A DNA stretch of 64,000 bases from Mucilaginibacter lappiensis (GCF_900155965.1 NZ_FTMG01000003.1:186001-250000), one strand, 5' to 3'; shown: positions 7,949-16,904, counted from the first letter of the stretch. The notes: generated from the letters alone by a model not told the origin. Made by a program: numbers and translations.

Positions 7949-10366
7949 ATGTCTGATCAAAAGAATGATTTTGAACTGAATACAAATGATGTTCAAAAAG
8001 TAACCGATTACGCCAAAGCATTTGACAGCTTGCGTACTTCAATCAATGGGATCTCCAATCCATTGAATAAACTTTCAAACAATATAAACTCACTGGACAG
8101 AGATTTGTCAAAGTTTACTGATTCTATAAATAAATTAAATAGCCAGAACCAGTCGCTTGCCGACTCAAGTAATAAAATTCAAACAGAAATATCAGACCTA
8201 TCATCATCCTTTTCCTCATGGAAGGGCATATTAACCACTTTAAATACGGCGTTAAAAGGATCGGGTGAAACTCTTGGTGGTTGGGGTGTTGCATTATCCG
8301 CAGTATTAGCTGTGTTATCTGTTCACAGTGACGGAATAATAAAATGGGTAAAAGAATTAATAAATGGTACTACTACTTTATCCGCACTTAACAAGGTAAT
8401 AAAAGATAATAAGATTGTATTGGATGCACTAAACCAGTCAAAAGCCGAAGGTGACAGGAACGCCCAACAAGAGTTGGTACATCTTAAATTACTTTATAAC
8501 GCCACGCAAGATCATAACCTTGCTTTAAAGGAACGCAAAAAAGCCATAAACGAGATACGTGACCAATATCCTAACAACTTCAAAAACATATCTGATGAAA
8601 CCATATTAACCGGGAAGGCTACCAAACAATATAATGATTTGGCAGCAGCTATTATTGCATCGGCAAGAGCACGGGCAGCTGAGGATATTATGGTAAAAAA
8701 TCAAATAAGACAATTAGGTAACGATGATATTATTAAAAAACTAACGCCTCAACTTGAAAAGGTAAAAAAAGAGCTAAAAGCAGCCACCGACGAAAATGAT
8801 AGCATCAAAAAGAAATCAGCCCAAATTCCTGGTTACAATGGTGCGTATGGCGGGGGATTGGATTCAAGAGACCCTGCGGGTGATATAATTGTATCAAGGC
8901 TCACTAAGCGGCGCAACGCCATACAAAAACTACTTAGCGATCATATTACCGACTCAAACCTTTTAGACAGACAAAACCAGCTATTAGCTAAATCAGTAGC
9001 TGAAAACACTGAAAAATATGGCACACAGATCATCACAGGACTTCATCGAATCTCTGAGGCTACAAACAATTTCAGAGCAAATAAAAAAGCAAAACAAGAT
9101 CAAACCCGCGGCGCTGATTTACTCGAAGCCCAATCCATCACTTTTGCCAAACAAATTGAACTGGATAAGCAGCATTACGATACCGAGCTGGTTTTACTAA
9201 ATGATCAGTTGGGTAAAAAATTGATCAGCCAGGACGATTATAATAAACAGGCTGAGCAACTGCAGGAAAAATTCCACCTGGCCATTGGCGATAAGGTACA
9301 ATTTTTTACTAAAAATGATTTTGACGAAGCCAAAAAGAACATGCAAGACATGTTTACTGCGGCCGAGCAACAAAGATTGACTATAGATAACGACCAGAAG
9401 AACGTTGATAAAGCCATCCTCCCCGGCCAAAAACTGGATGCCGAAAAACAGCTGATCACCGATAAGTACAACTATGAAATAAGCCAGGCTGCCGGCAATG
9501 CCAATAAGATCAAGGAGCTGGAAACAAAAAAACAGCAGGAAATTACCCAGCTTACCCAGCAGTACGAGCAGCAGCGCCAGGATTTTGCCATGCAAAGCGC
9601 TCAACAGGTAGCCAACGCGGCGTTTTCTATCCTTCAAAACAATATCAAAAACCAAAGTGATGCCAAAATAAAAGGCCTTGAAAAAGACAAAGCCGCCGAG
9701 CTAAGCAATAAAAGCCTCACCGGCACCCAGCGCCAGGCCATCGAAGCCAAATACCAAAAGCAGGAAGCCGCCGAAAAGGTAAAAGCCTTTAAATCGGAGC
9801 AAAAGGCATCCATACTGCAGGCCGTTATCAACGGTGCATTGGCGGTTACCAAAGCTACATCGCAAGCGGGTATGCTGGCTGCATTTGTTATTCCAGGTAT
9901 TATTGCTTCAACAGCTATACAGGTAGCCACCATTGCGGCCCAAAAACCACCGCAATATGCCCAGGGCGGTCTGCATTACCAGTCGGACGGACGAGGTGCC
10001 CTGCTGCCCGGTTATAGTCGTACCGATAATACCAACGCCTACCTGCGTTCGGGCGAAGCGATTGTAGTATCCGAAGCCATGCGCAATCCCTGGGCACGCA
10101 ACCTGGTAAGCGCCATCAACGTAGCTCATGGTGGCAGGGATTTTTCGATACCCAACCCAAGCCGGGGTTATGCCATAGGCGGCATATTTACCGATGGCGG
10201 CAATGCCAACCGCTATTACAACCAGCCGGTTAATGATGTAAAAGAACTGGCCAACACCCTGGCCTACCAGATGATCAACAACTTCCCCCCTGTTTATGTA
10301 GATGTTAAAGACATCAACAACCAGCAAAACATCCTGGCCCAAACGGTGAATAGGGTAAATCTGTAG
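7949..10366 (+). CDS. Tail tape-measure protein (805 aa)
   Basis: A long, mainly helical protein. Coiled coil with many Asn/Gln/Lys fills residues ~15-70 and 380-590. There is a hydrophobic segment at ~95-115 (GWGVALSAVLAVL) and another at ~625-665 (AVTKATSQAGMLAAFVIPGII). The C-terminus has the QGG-LPG-R-GEAIV pattern (about 675-710) and a VDVKDINN ending typical of Bacteroidota prophage tape-measure proteins. It sets tail length and enters the host envelope during infection. The 5' third is clearly more A+T-rich than the 3' part (change near 9.1 kb), so the gene is mosaic. Two truncated copies of its N-terminus lie upstream. Confidence 0.85.
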   Translation: MSDQKNDFELNTNDVQKVTDYAKAFDSLRTSINGISNPLNKLSNNINSLDRDLSKFTDSINKLNSQNQSLADSSNKIQTEISDLSSSFSSWKGILTTLNTALKGSGETLGGWGVALSAVLAVLSVHSDGIIKWVKELINGTTTLSALNKVIKDNKIVLDALNQSKAEGDRNAQQELVHLKLLYNATQDHNLALKERKKAINEIRDQYPNNFKNISDETILTGKATKQYNDLAAAIIASARARAAEDIMVKNQIRQLGNDDIIKKLTPQLEKVKKELKAATDENDSIKKKSAQIPGYNGAYGGGLDSRDPAGDIIVSRLTKRRNAIQKLLSDHITDSNLLDRQNQLLAKSVAENTEKYGTQIITGLHRISEATNNFRANKKAKQDQTRGADLLEAQSITFAKQIELDKQHYDTELVLLNDQLGKKLISQDDYNKQAEQLQEKFHLAIGDKVQFFTKNDFDEAKKNMQDMFTAAEQQRLTIDNDQKNVDKAILPGQKLDAEKQLITDKYNYEISQAAGNANKIKELETKKQQEITQLTQQYEQQRQDFAMQSAQQVANAAFSILQNNIKNQSDAKIKGLEKDKAAELSNKSLTGTQRQAIEAKYQKQEAAEKVKAFKSEQKASILQAVINGALAVTKATSQAGMLAAFVIPGIIASTAIQVATIAAQKPPQYAQGGLHYQSDGRGALLPGYSRTDNTNAYLRSGEAIVVSEAMRNPWARNLVSAINVAHGGRDFSIPNPSRGYAIGGIFTDGGNANRYYNQPVNDVKELANTLAYQMINNFPPVYVDVKDINNQQNILAQTVNRVNL

Positions 10367-10452
10367 CCTTCGGCTTTAAGTCAAAAGTTAAAATTCAAAA
10401 GTCAAAACCTTCTGCTGCTGAAAGCATAATTATGCCAAATATCATACCAATC

Positions 10453-10565
10453 ATTGCCTTTTGCCTTTTGCCTTTTGCCTTTTGCCTTTTGCCTTTTGCC
10501 TTTTGCCTTTTGCCTTTTGGCTTTTGACTTTTGACTTTTGCCTTTTGACTTTTGACTTTTGACTT
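10453..10565. repeat. Heptanucleotide tandem repeat (TTTTGCC)n
   Basis: About sixteen units of period 7, first TTTTGCC and then TTTTGAC variants, end 8 bases before the next start codon. A reverse-complement run (GTCAAAA-rich) at 10379-10408 could pair with it. A weak copy of the phage palindrome, ATGCCAAATATCAT, lies at 10432-10445. The unit length would make it prone to slippage. Confidence 0.9.
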
Positions 10566-10572
10566 CCCTCCT

Positions 10573-10803
10573 ATGAACATTCAACTTGCCAACACGCTGT
10601 TTGATGAAGGCGTATTTACGGCCATGTATAAGGCCGGTTTCATCACTACCAAAATATTTACCTATCGCGAAATTTATCTGTGGGTAGACGCTCAGATGCA
10701 AACACGCGGCATCAGTAAAAACCAGGCGGTACTGGAGGCTGAGGTCAAATTCAGCAAAGATGAACGCACCATCTGGCGGGCGTTGAATTGCTTTGCGGAG
10801 TAA
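10573..10803 (+). CDS. Small phage protein, possible tail assembly factor (76 aa)
   Basis: I start at the ATG at 10573 (MNIQLANTLF), since the upstream codons belong to the heptamer repeat. The protein is helical, with a C-terminal pattern (NQAVLEAEVKFSKDERTIWRALNCF) like that of a helix-turn-helix. It follows the tape-measure gene, where a tail-assembly chaperone is often found, but no chaperone signature or slippery frameshift site was seen. DNA binding is the alternative. Low certainty on role. Confidence 0.55.
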   Translation: MNIQLANTLFDEGVFTAMYKAGFITTKIFTYREIYLWVDAQMQTRGISKNQAVLEAEVKFSKDERTIWRALNCFAE

Positions 10804-11236
10804 TCCGGGTGCGTGTTTCGGGGAGCGAGGTGCGAGTAAGCTCAAGTTACTGACAACACGATCCTCGAACCCCTATCCAAAATCACCCACTGACAAACTA
10901 TTGTCACCATGCTAATAAATAATTGTCCCGATATTTGAATATCAATTCGTCTGAATCAGAATTTACAGGATTTTAGAATGGACAGAATGATTTTGAAAAT
11001 TCTTTAATTCTGTAAATTCTGATTCAGACAATCACCTACTGACAAAACACCGTCACCACCAAACTAAAAACAAATCACGATCTTTGAATTATGCCAATTG
11101 ACATATTAAACACATGAGTCAATCTACTCAACTTTAATAACAGGCACAATCATCAAAAGCGCTTTCGGACTTATAGACTTGTTGGACTTCCGGACAAAAT
11201 CTCCATACTCAAATCTCACATCTAATATCTCAACAA
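10804..11236. other. Intergenic stretch with palindromic repeat copy 2
   Basis: No ORF. At 10949-11031 it holds the second copy of the palindromic element seen at 271-371 (arms GTCTGAATCAGAATTTACAG and CTGTAAATTCTGATTCAGAC). At 11091-11104 it holds the dyad ATGCCAATTGACAT, a one-base variant of the phage palindrome. Two similar phrases (CTGACAAACTATTGTCACC and CTGACAAAACACCGTCACC) lie on either side of the element, perhaps marking its insertion. Confidence 0.65.
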
Positions 11237-12430
11237 ATGAGCTACAAAATTTATTTACACGATACCGAAACCGACTGCATTGGTTCGGGCACCTTATCAT
11301 CAGCCTACATCAAACAACAATTGGAGGCAGCAGCCGGTGCCGATGTAGAAGTACACATCAGTTCGGTAGGCGGTAGCGCCTTTGACGCCATCGCTATTTA
11401 TGATCTGCTTAAAAAATATCCCGGCAGGGTAACTACTTATATAGATGCGCTGGCCGCCTCGGCAGCTTCGGTTGTGGCAATGGGCGGCCAGCAGGTGGTG
11501 ATGAGCAAATATGCCCTGCTCATGATCCACAAGCCCATGGTAGGCTCGGGCGGTAATGCCGATGAGCTTTTAAAAGATGTACAGATGCTGAACGTGGTAC
11601 AATCGCGCCTGGCACAAATCTACATGGATAAATCGGGTCTGGACGGGCTTACCATCAACAGCCTCATCAATTCCGTAACCTGGATGACTGCCGACCAGGC
11701 CCTTGACCTGGGTTTTATTGACCGCATTGATGATTACAATTCGCCCATTACCAATAGCGCCCTCATCCAAAAATACACCGATACCGCCCCTGCGGTTTAC
11801 CAGCGATGCATTAACAAAATCTTAAACAATAAAAACAACATGAACATCGAAAACAGAGAACTTATCGAGAAAACCACGTCGGTTTTGGATAAGATTATGA
11901 ACTTCTTCAAAAAAGTGGTGAACAAGCAAACCGTTACGGACAAGGGCACACTGCATCATGCCGAAGACATTGACGAGGGTACCGAAGTGTACCAGGACGA
12001 AGACATGACCACCCCTGCCCCTGCCGACACCTATACCACTGCCGATGGCAAGAAGATAGCCGTGCAAAAAGGCCAGGTACAAAAGGTAAGTCCATGCGAA
12101 ACCGATGCCAGCGACGAAGACGATGATGATGACCTGCCCGACGATAAATTTAAATCGTCAAAAAAAACTGTCGATGTGGAAAACCGCGTGCAGCAATTAA
12201 AAGCGAGGTTACATGCCCAAAACGCATTGCTCAGCGAAGCTAAAGCAGCCCTGGAAACAGCCAACAACAGCCTGCAAAAAACACGCATAGAGGTTAAAAA
12301 CGAGATCAAATCAACCTTTACCCCCGAAGGCTCCAAACGCAGCAACAAAGCCAAAGCAGAAGCAACCCCATTCTTCGCCCCGCAAAGCGAAATAGCCAAG
12401 AACGCGGTTAAAAAAGCAATTTCAAAATAG
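11237..12430 (+). CDS. ClpP-like prohead protease with scaffold-like C-terminus (397 aa)
   Basis: Residues 1-185 are a ClpP/crotonase-type serine protease: strand HISSVGGSAFDA, candidate nucleophile region ALAASAASVVAMGG (around residue 75), His in MIHKP, and the C-terminal ADQALDLGFID helix. Such proteases mature the phage prohead. The last 200 residues are different: a very acidic patch (SDEDDDDDLPDD near 290), then a coiled coil, as in scaffold proteins that are cleaved out of the shell. The gene sits directly before the capsid gene. Start chosen because it gives an intact first strand (MSYKIYLHD). Confidence 0.85.
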   Translation: MSYKIYLHDTETDCIGSGTLSSAYIKQQLEAAAGADVEVHISSVGGSAFDAIAIYDLLKKYPGRVTTYIDALAASAASVVAMGGQQVVMSKYALLMIHKPMVGSGGNADELLKDVQMLNVVQSRLAQIYMDKSGLDGLTINSLINSVTWMTADQALDLGFIDRIDDYNSPITNSALIQKYTDTAPAVYQRCINKILNNKNNMNIENRELIEKTTSVLDKIMNFFKKVVNKQTVTDKGTLHHAEDIDEGTEVYQDEDMTTPAPADTYTTADGKKIAVQKGQVQKVSPCETDASDEDDDDDLPDDKFKSSKKTVDVENRVQQLKARLHAQNALLSEAKAALETANNSLQKTRIEVKNEIKSTFTPEGSKRSNKAKAEATPFFAPQSEIAKNAVKKAISK

Positions 12431-12533
12431 TTGATTAAGTGAGTGGTTGATTAGGTGAGTAGTTTTCATTCGCCTGCCAGCACAACTCAATCAACATAAT
12501 CTAACTCAATAAACCATTCACCAAAATTTAAAA

Positions 12534-13742
12534 ATGGCTCAATTTACATTCACTAACAACACCTATGCCGGCGAAGCGCTGGCCGGGTTCATGGCAAGCA
12601 CGCTGCTGGAAGCCGATTCCGTAAAGCGTGGCCTGCTCACCGTAATTAACGACGTAAAATCGCGCAAGATTATCCTTGATGTTGATGACGACGTTGTACT
12701 GCAAAACCCATCCGGCCTGTTTACCGATCAGGGTACTACGGCCCAGCAAATCGAAAGTTACCTTGACCCTGTAGTGTACGAATTCATGAAACAGGAACAA
12801 TGGGACAAACTGGCCCAATCATGGGAAGCCCAAGCCCTGAAACCAGGTGCATTTATGGACTACGAAGGTATAGTCGATCTATCCGACTTTATGGTACAGC
12901 GCTATTTAACTAAAATACAGATAGCCAACGAACGCCTGTATTGGTTAGGCAAAAGCGCCACCAAAGAAGCCGCGTTCACCGCCGATTTCGCGGGCCTATT
13001 GCCAACTATAGCAGCCTCATCTGGAGTTTATAAAGTTGACCTAGGCAAATCAGCCACATCCATGGCGGCAACCGCAATTGACACATCGGGTATAGTAACC
13101 GTAGCAGATACAGCTTCTTTGCGTGATGGCGACGTGGTAACCATAACCGGCGTAACCGGCAGCAGCAAAGATAGTACTAATGGAGTGCCGGGAATCAATG
13201 TTCAAGGACAGTCGTATTTCATTAAAGTGGCCAGCGCTACAAGCTTTAAACTGGTACGTAATTTTAACGAGGTAAACAGCCGCAAACCGGCAACATTTAC
13301 CGGCACATCAACAGCAGCTACCGTTAGCTACATCAATGCCAGTAACGTATTAGGCGTATTAGCAGGCATCTATGCGCAGCTTGACCCAGCCGACCGCAGT
13401 CAATCCGATTTTAACCTGCAGATCCCATTACACGTAGGCTACGCTTACGCCCAGGCACAAGCCGATAGAGCGGTTAATGTACTTAACGCTTTCGCCGATC
13501 CTAAAAAGATGGACTACCTGGGTTTACCATTACAACTCATGAACCACTGGCAGGCTAATACCATCCTGGGTGCACGTTCGTCAAATCTGTTCTTAGGAGT
13601 CGATCTATTGGGCGATGCTTCCGAGCTATCAACCGTTTACATGAAGCCCTACACTAATGATAACGTAGTGCGCATGAAGGCCCGCATGAAAGCCGCCGTA
13701 AACTACAAATTCGCTAACGAACTGTTTTACCTAAGCGCGTGA
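12534..13742 (+). CDS. Major capsid protein (probable, 402 aa)
   Basis: Placed directly after the prohead protease and of usual capsid length, with no signal peptide or membrane segment. The middle (about 175-265) contains a beta-rich insertion with GIVTVADTASLRDGDVVTITGV, like an Ig-type or ubiquitin-like add-on. The C-terminal part (DASELSTVYMKPYTNDNVV, RMKARMKAAVNYKF) is typical of a P-domain closing segment. HK97-type capsid is inferred from context and length. I cannot show the fold. Confidence 0.7.
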   Translation: MAQFTFTNNTYAGEALAGFMASTLLEADSVKRGLLTVINDVKSRKIILDVDDDVVLQNPSGLFTDQGTTAQQIESYLDPVVYEFMKQEQWDKLAQSWEAQALKPGAFMDYEGIVDLSDFMVQRYLTKIQIANERLYWLGKSATKEAAFTADFAGLLPTIAASSGVYKVDLGKSATSMAATAIDTSGIVTVADTASLRDGDVVTITGVTGSSKDSTNGVPGINVQGQSYFIKVASATSFKLVRNFNEVNSRKPATFTGTSTAATVSYINASNVLGVLAGIYAQLDPADRSQSDFNLQIPLHVGYAYAQAQADRAVNVLNAFADPKKMDYLGLPLQLMNHWQANTILGARSSNLFLGVDLLGDASELSTVYMKPYTNDNVVRMKARMKAAVNYKFANELFYLSA

Positions 13743-13914
13743 GATTAATTATTGATTTAGTGAATTAGTGATTTATTGAATTAAAACCAATCTGTATATC
13801 AATTCAATAATTAAAAACCTAAACCCAATCACTAATTCACTAAATCAATAATTAAAAACCTAACCCAATCACTAATTCACTAAATCAATAATTCAATAAT
13901 TCAATAATTAAAAT
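13743..13914. repeat. Spacer of direct and inverted low-complexity repeats
   Basis: A block of about 41 bp (containing CCAATCACTAATTCACTAAA) occurs twice in a row. Its inverse, TTTAGTGAATTAGTGATT, lies at the left edge, so the gap can fold as a long hairpin. It contains no ORF. Its sequence is unrelated to the other phage spacers but built the same way. Confidence 0.75.
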
Positions 13915-14502
13915 ATGTCAATTTATAATAAAATAAATGCAGGGTTTAAGCTGGGTACAGCCGACCCGATCACCGCGGGTATCGAGGATGTGGTTTACAT
14001 CTTCAATCAGAATGATGTTACCCTAACTTATGATATCACCAATCCACTCATCGTAACCGGTTTAACAGCGGTTAGCGCGGCCAAAGTTTACAAATTTGAA
14101 GGTACTAACAACAGTTTTGGAACTACCTCAAAACTGGCCAAAACCCAGGTTGGTCCACGCTATACTGAAGAAATAGATTTTAACATCGCGGGGCTCTCAG
14201 TTGATATCAAAACACAGTTAACTGCCATGGGTTATGGCAGGGTTTGCGCCATTACGGTTAATAACTACAAATCGAGCGATTCAGCTATTGAGCTTTTCGG
14301 AGCTGTGAATGGTTTGATCCTGACCGATGCGGAACGCAATGCGGCAGATGAAACGCTTGATGGTGGTTACAAATTAAAGCTTACCAATCCCGATAAGCTA
14401 AAAGAGCCCTACCCCCCACGCGCGGTATCAATTGCGCCCCAATCTGGCACAGCAACTTATGCCAGTACTATCGCAGCATTGGAGGCTTTGGTAGCCGCAT
14501 AA
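13915..14502 (+). CDS. Probable tail tube protein (195 aa)
   Basis: A compact beta-rich protein with no signal peptide. Features are YTEEIDFNIAGLS near the middle, AITVNNYKSSDSAIELFG, and a short Ala/Thr-rich C-terminus. Length and position between capsid and portal-side genes fit a major tail (tube) protein in this kind of prophage. No motif settles it, and a head decoration protein is the main alternative. Confidence 0.5.
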   Translation: MSIYNKINAGFKLGTADPITAGIEDVVYIFNQNDVTLTYDITNPLIVTGLTAVSAAKVYKFEGTNNSFGTTSKLAKTQVGPRYTEEIDFNIAGLSVDIKTQLTAMGYGRVCAITVNNYKSSDSAIELFGAVNGLILTDAERNAADETLDGGYKLKLTNPDKLKEPYPPRAVSIAPQSGTATYASTIAALEALVAA

Positions 14503-14594
14503 TCATCGCGTCATTCGGTCATTAGTCATTATAAAATGGCTAATGACCATCAAACTCATCAACATCAACTAATGACCTAATGACTAATGATCTT

Positions 14595-14855
14595 ATGACA
14601 AAAAAATATATCCTAAAGCCCGGCAAGCACCAATTCGCCCCGGGCTCGGCGGCAGTACACAGCAATCATAATACTAGTGACGCAGAAGCAGAATGGTATT
14701 TAGAGAAATATCCGCACATAGTAAGCTTGTTTGCCTTTCCTGCCTCCAAAGTGGAAACTTCTGAAAAGGAAGATGAAGTAGAAGTTAAAAAAGCAAAGAA
14801 AACAAAAGGAGTGATTTCACTAACTTCGTCTTCTGGAGGTGAGGGAAGTTTATGA
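14595..14855 (+). CDS. Small phage protein before the portal gene (86 aa)
   Basis: The ATG at 14595 (MTKKYILKPG) is preferred, because the upstream in-frame ATG is inside the ATGACC/TAATGA repeat spacer. The first 55 residues form a small domain (KYILKPGKHQFAPG, EWYLEKYPHIVSLF) that seems conserved in Bacteroidota prophages. The tail is Lys/Glu-rich and disordered. Its stop overlaps the portal start (ATGA), so the two are translationally coupled. Role unknown. Confidence 0.6.
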   Translation: MTKKYILKPGKHQFAPGSAAVHSNHNTSDAEAEWYLEKYPHIVSLFAFPASKVETSEKEDEVEVKKAKKTKGVISLTSSSGGEGSL

Positions 14856-16135
14856 AAACCTATCTCCCGCAAATTGAGCGAAGAATATTGGTAAGGCCAA
14901 ACCAAACCTATGGCATCCTGAATTATGATTTGGATAACGCCTATCCGCAGCGTATGCTGGAGCTGGTTGCCGCTTCGCCAACAGCAAAAGACTGCTGGAA
15001 CAAAAGAGCAAAGTTCATAACTGGTAATGGTTTTGAAGTAAAAGCCCTGAGTAAACAAATTGTGAACGAAAAAGGGCTGACCCTAGCCAAACTATTAAAA
15101 GCCTTAGCCGCAGATAAAGCCCTGTTCACTGGTTTCGGTATTCATGCAAACTACAATGCTAATTTTAAAATATCGTCGGTAAATTATGTAAAGTTTGAAG
15201 ATATACGCCTGGGCGATACCGATAATGAGGATACCGCTGATAAATACGCACTGTATTCGGATTGGGGGCGCAAAACCTGGAAAAACATCATGCGCAGCAA
15301 GATCACTTTTCTGGATAAATACAATCCCGATCCAACAATAATTCAACAGCAAGTTGCTGATGCAGGTGGTTGGGAGCATTATAAAGGTCAGCTTTTATAC
15401 TTTAACCCTGAGGTAGATGATTATCCTTTGATTGAAGCCGACTCTGTTTGGGAAGATTTTGAGACTGAAGCCGGCATCAAGATTTTTAATAACCGTGAGG
15501 TTACCACAGGCTTTTTACCATCAACCATGCTATTTATGCAGGCCCGACGGGAAGAAGCAGATAATAGCCGGCCGGATACTGACGAATATGGAGGGATAAA
15601 CACACCATCGCAACTGGAAAAAGATCTTGGCGCCTTTCAGGGGACAAAAAGTGCTCAAAAAATAATTGTTATAGAGTACGAGGATGAAAGCACTAAACCA
15701 GAGTTTAAAGCCTACCCCATTCAAAATAATGATAAGCTATTTGAAACAACAGAAAGATCGGTTGAAGCACGTATCATCAAAGGCTTTTCGGTACCCAAAG
15801 AGCTCATCAACTCAGAGAAATCATCTGGCCTGAGTAATGGCAGCGAGAAAAAAGAAGCCATTATTGAATTTAATGATAATACCACGCCCGACAGGTTGGA
15901 GCTTTCTGAAACATTTTCCGAGCTATTCAGTCATTTTCATATCAACATTAACCCGACTGATAACTGGAATATTATCCCTGTGCCATCCCTAATTGCTGAT
16001 GATAATATAGGTGTTAAAGCAGGTAGCAGTATCAATGATCTGTTGCTATCAAATATTCCATCCAAAAACAAAATAGCTACCCTGGTGCACGCCTTTGGTT
16101 TTAAACAGGCAGAAGCCGAAGCTATGTGTCCCTGA
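14852..16135 (+). CDS. Phage portal protein (427 aa)
   Basis: Features of Bacteroidota prophage portal proteins: an early NYDLDNAYPQRMLELVAASP segment, KDCWNKRAKFITGNGF, then the strand-rich wing region, SVEARIIKGFSVPKEL near residue 310 and a C-terminal helical part. The portal is the DNA-entry ring at one capsid vertex. It overlaps the preceding small gene by 4 bases. Unusually, it comes after the capsid rather than before the protease. Confidence 0.75.
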   Translation: MKTYLPQIERRILVRPNQTYGILNYDLDNAYPQRMLELVAASPTAKDCWNKRAKFITGNGFEVKALSKQIVNEKGLTLAKLLKALAADKALFTGFGIHANYNANFKISSVNYVKFEDIRLGDTDNEDTADKYALYSDWGRKTWKNIMRSKITFLDKYNPDPTIIQQQVADAGGWEHYKGQLLYFNPEVDDYPLIEADSVWEDFETEAGIKIFNNREVTTGFLPSTMLFMQARREEADNSRPDTDEYGGINTPSQLEKDLGAFQGTKSAQKIIVIEYEDESTKPEFKAYPIQNNDKLFETTERSVEARIIKGFSVPKELINSEKSSGLSNGSEKKEAIIEFNDNTTPDRLELSETFSELFSHFHININPTDNWNIIPVPSLIADDNIGVKAGSSINDLLLSNIPSKNKIATLVHAFGFKQAEAEAMCP

Positions 16136-16143
16136 TCTTAAAC

Positions 16144-16288
16144 GTTCATTGGTTCATTTTCATTAGGTCATTAATACCATTAAGTCATTGTTTCATCGAT
16201 TATGAACAAATACTACAATGGACTAATAAACTGGCTCCAATGACCGAATGACACCAATGACTTAATGAACCAATAAACTAATGAACCC
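16144..16288. repeat. Spacer of inverted low-complexity repeats
   Basis: Short words such as TTCATTGGTTCATT at the left are mirrored by AATGAACCAATAAACTAATG at the right, next to the following start codon. TCATTAGGTCATTAA-like words recur in between. The spacer at 14503-14594 is built from the same type of word (TAATGACC, GGTCATTAG). Confidence 0.65.
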
Positions 16289-16289
16289 T

Positions 16290-16904
16290 ATGATCTATCT
16301 TATCAATAAAACCACTTTTCAGCAATACGAGGATATTACTGTAAACATAAAGCCCGAACGCCTCAATGTGTTTATCAAAAAGGCCCAAGACCTGGATCTA
16401 AAGCCATTTTTAGGTCACGCGTTCTACTATGATTTCCTTACTTATTTTAACGAGGATGGCAGTCTGAAAGATGAAACCCCACAGCATTACAAAAACCTGC
16501 TCAACGGCGCCAAATACCTGGATCAATACGGACATATCATATTGTACGAAGGGCTGACCCCAACACTCGTTTATTTCACCTTTGCGCGTTTCATTGAAAA
16601 CGACGCTATACACTATACCCCTACAGGTCCGGTAATTAAGCATCATGAAAACGGTGATCCATTGTCGGCCTCAGCCATTGTAAAACTGGTACAACAGCAA
16701 CGCAGCACGGCAAATGCCCATGCTAATGAGGTAGAGAAATTCCTGTGGGAAAACAAAGAGAATTTTCCGCTTTGGCGATATAACCAAAAGAACAACAGCG
16801 CCCGACAAGCCGGGCCCCGCATCAGAGGTATCGACAAAACAGATTTCAACTATCCCGGCACTTATAACAACTATAATTTATCAATAACCGAATTTTTAAA
16901 CTGA
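16290..16904 (+). CDS. Head-tail connector-like protein (204 aa)
   Basis: Start taken at 16290 (MIYLINKTTF), since the earlier ATG at 16281 is part of the repeat spacer. The protein is all-helical, with IKPERLNVFIKKAQDLDLKPFLG at the start and NAHANEVEKFLWENKENFPLW near the end. This resembles the DUF6712-type proteins of Bacteroidota phages, thought to be head-tail connectors. It follows the portal and overlaps the fibre start by one base (TGATG). Confidence 0.65.
   Translation: MIYLINKTTFQQYEDITVNIKPERLNVFIKKAQDLDLKPFLGHAFYYDFLTYFNEDGSLKDETPQHYKNLLNGAKYLDQYGHIILYEGLTPTLVYFTFARFIENDAIHYTPTGPVIKHHENGDPLSASAIVKLVQQQRSTANAHANEVEKFLWENKENFPLWRYNQKNNSARQAGPRIRGIDKTDFNYPGTYNNYNLSITEFLN

Noticed and set aside
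7779..7979. Plus-strand frame across the TPR lipoprotein start
   Set aside because: It is antisense to the signal peptide of the TPR gene and overlaps the tape-measure start. No protein-like features.
9197..9933. Hydrophobic minus-strand frames inside the tape-measure gene
   Set aside because: The hydrophobic look arises because Gln/Lys/Glu codons read backwards give Leu/Phe/Val codons.
10453..10565. CRISPR array
   Set aside because: The unit is only 7 bases, without spacers. No cas genes are present in the window.
10402..10845. Minus-strand frame with a KGKRQKA-like repeat
   Set aside because: It is the heptamer DNA repeat read as protein; the rest is antisense to the 76-aa gene.
11822..12399. 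Minus-strand frames in the protease gene
   Set aside because: Ser-rich and Leu-rich runs are the reverse of the acidic patch and coiled coil of the real protein.
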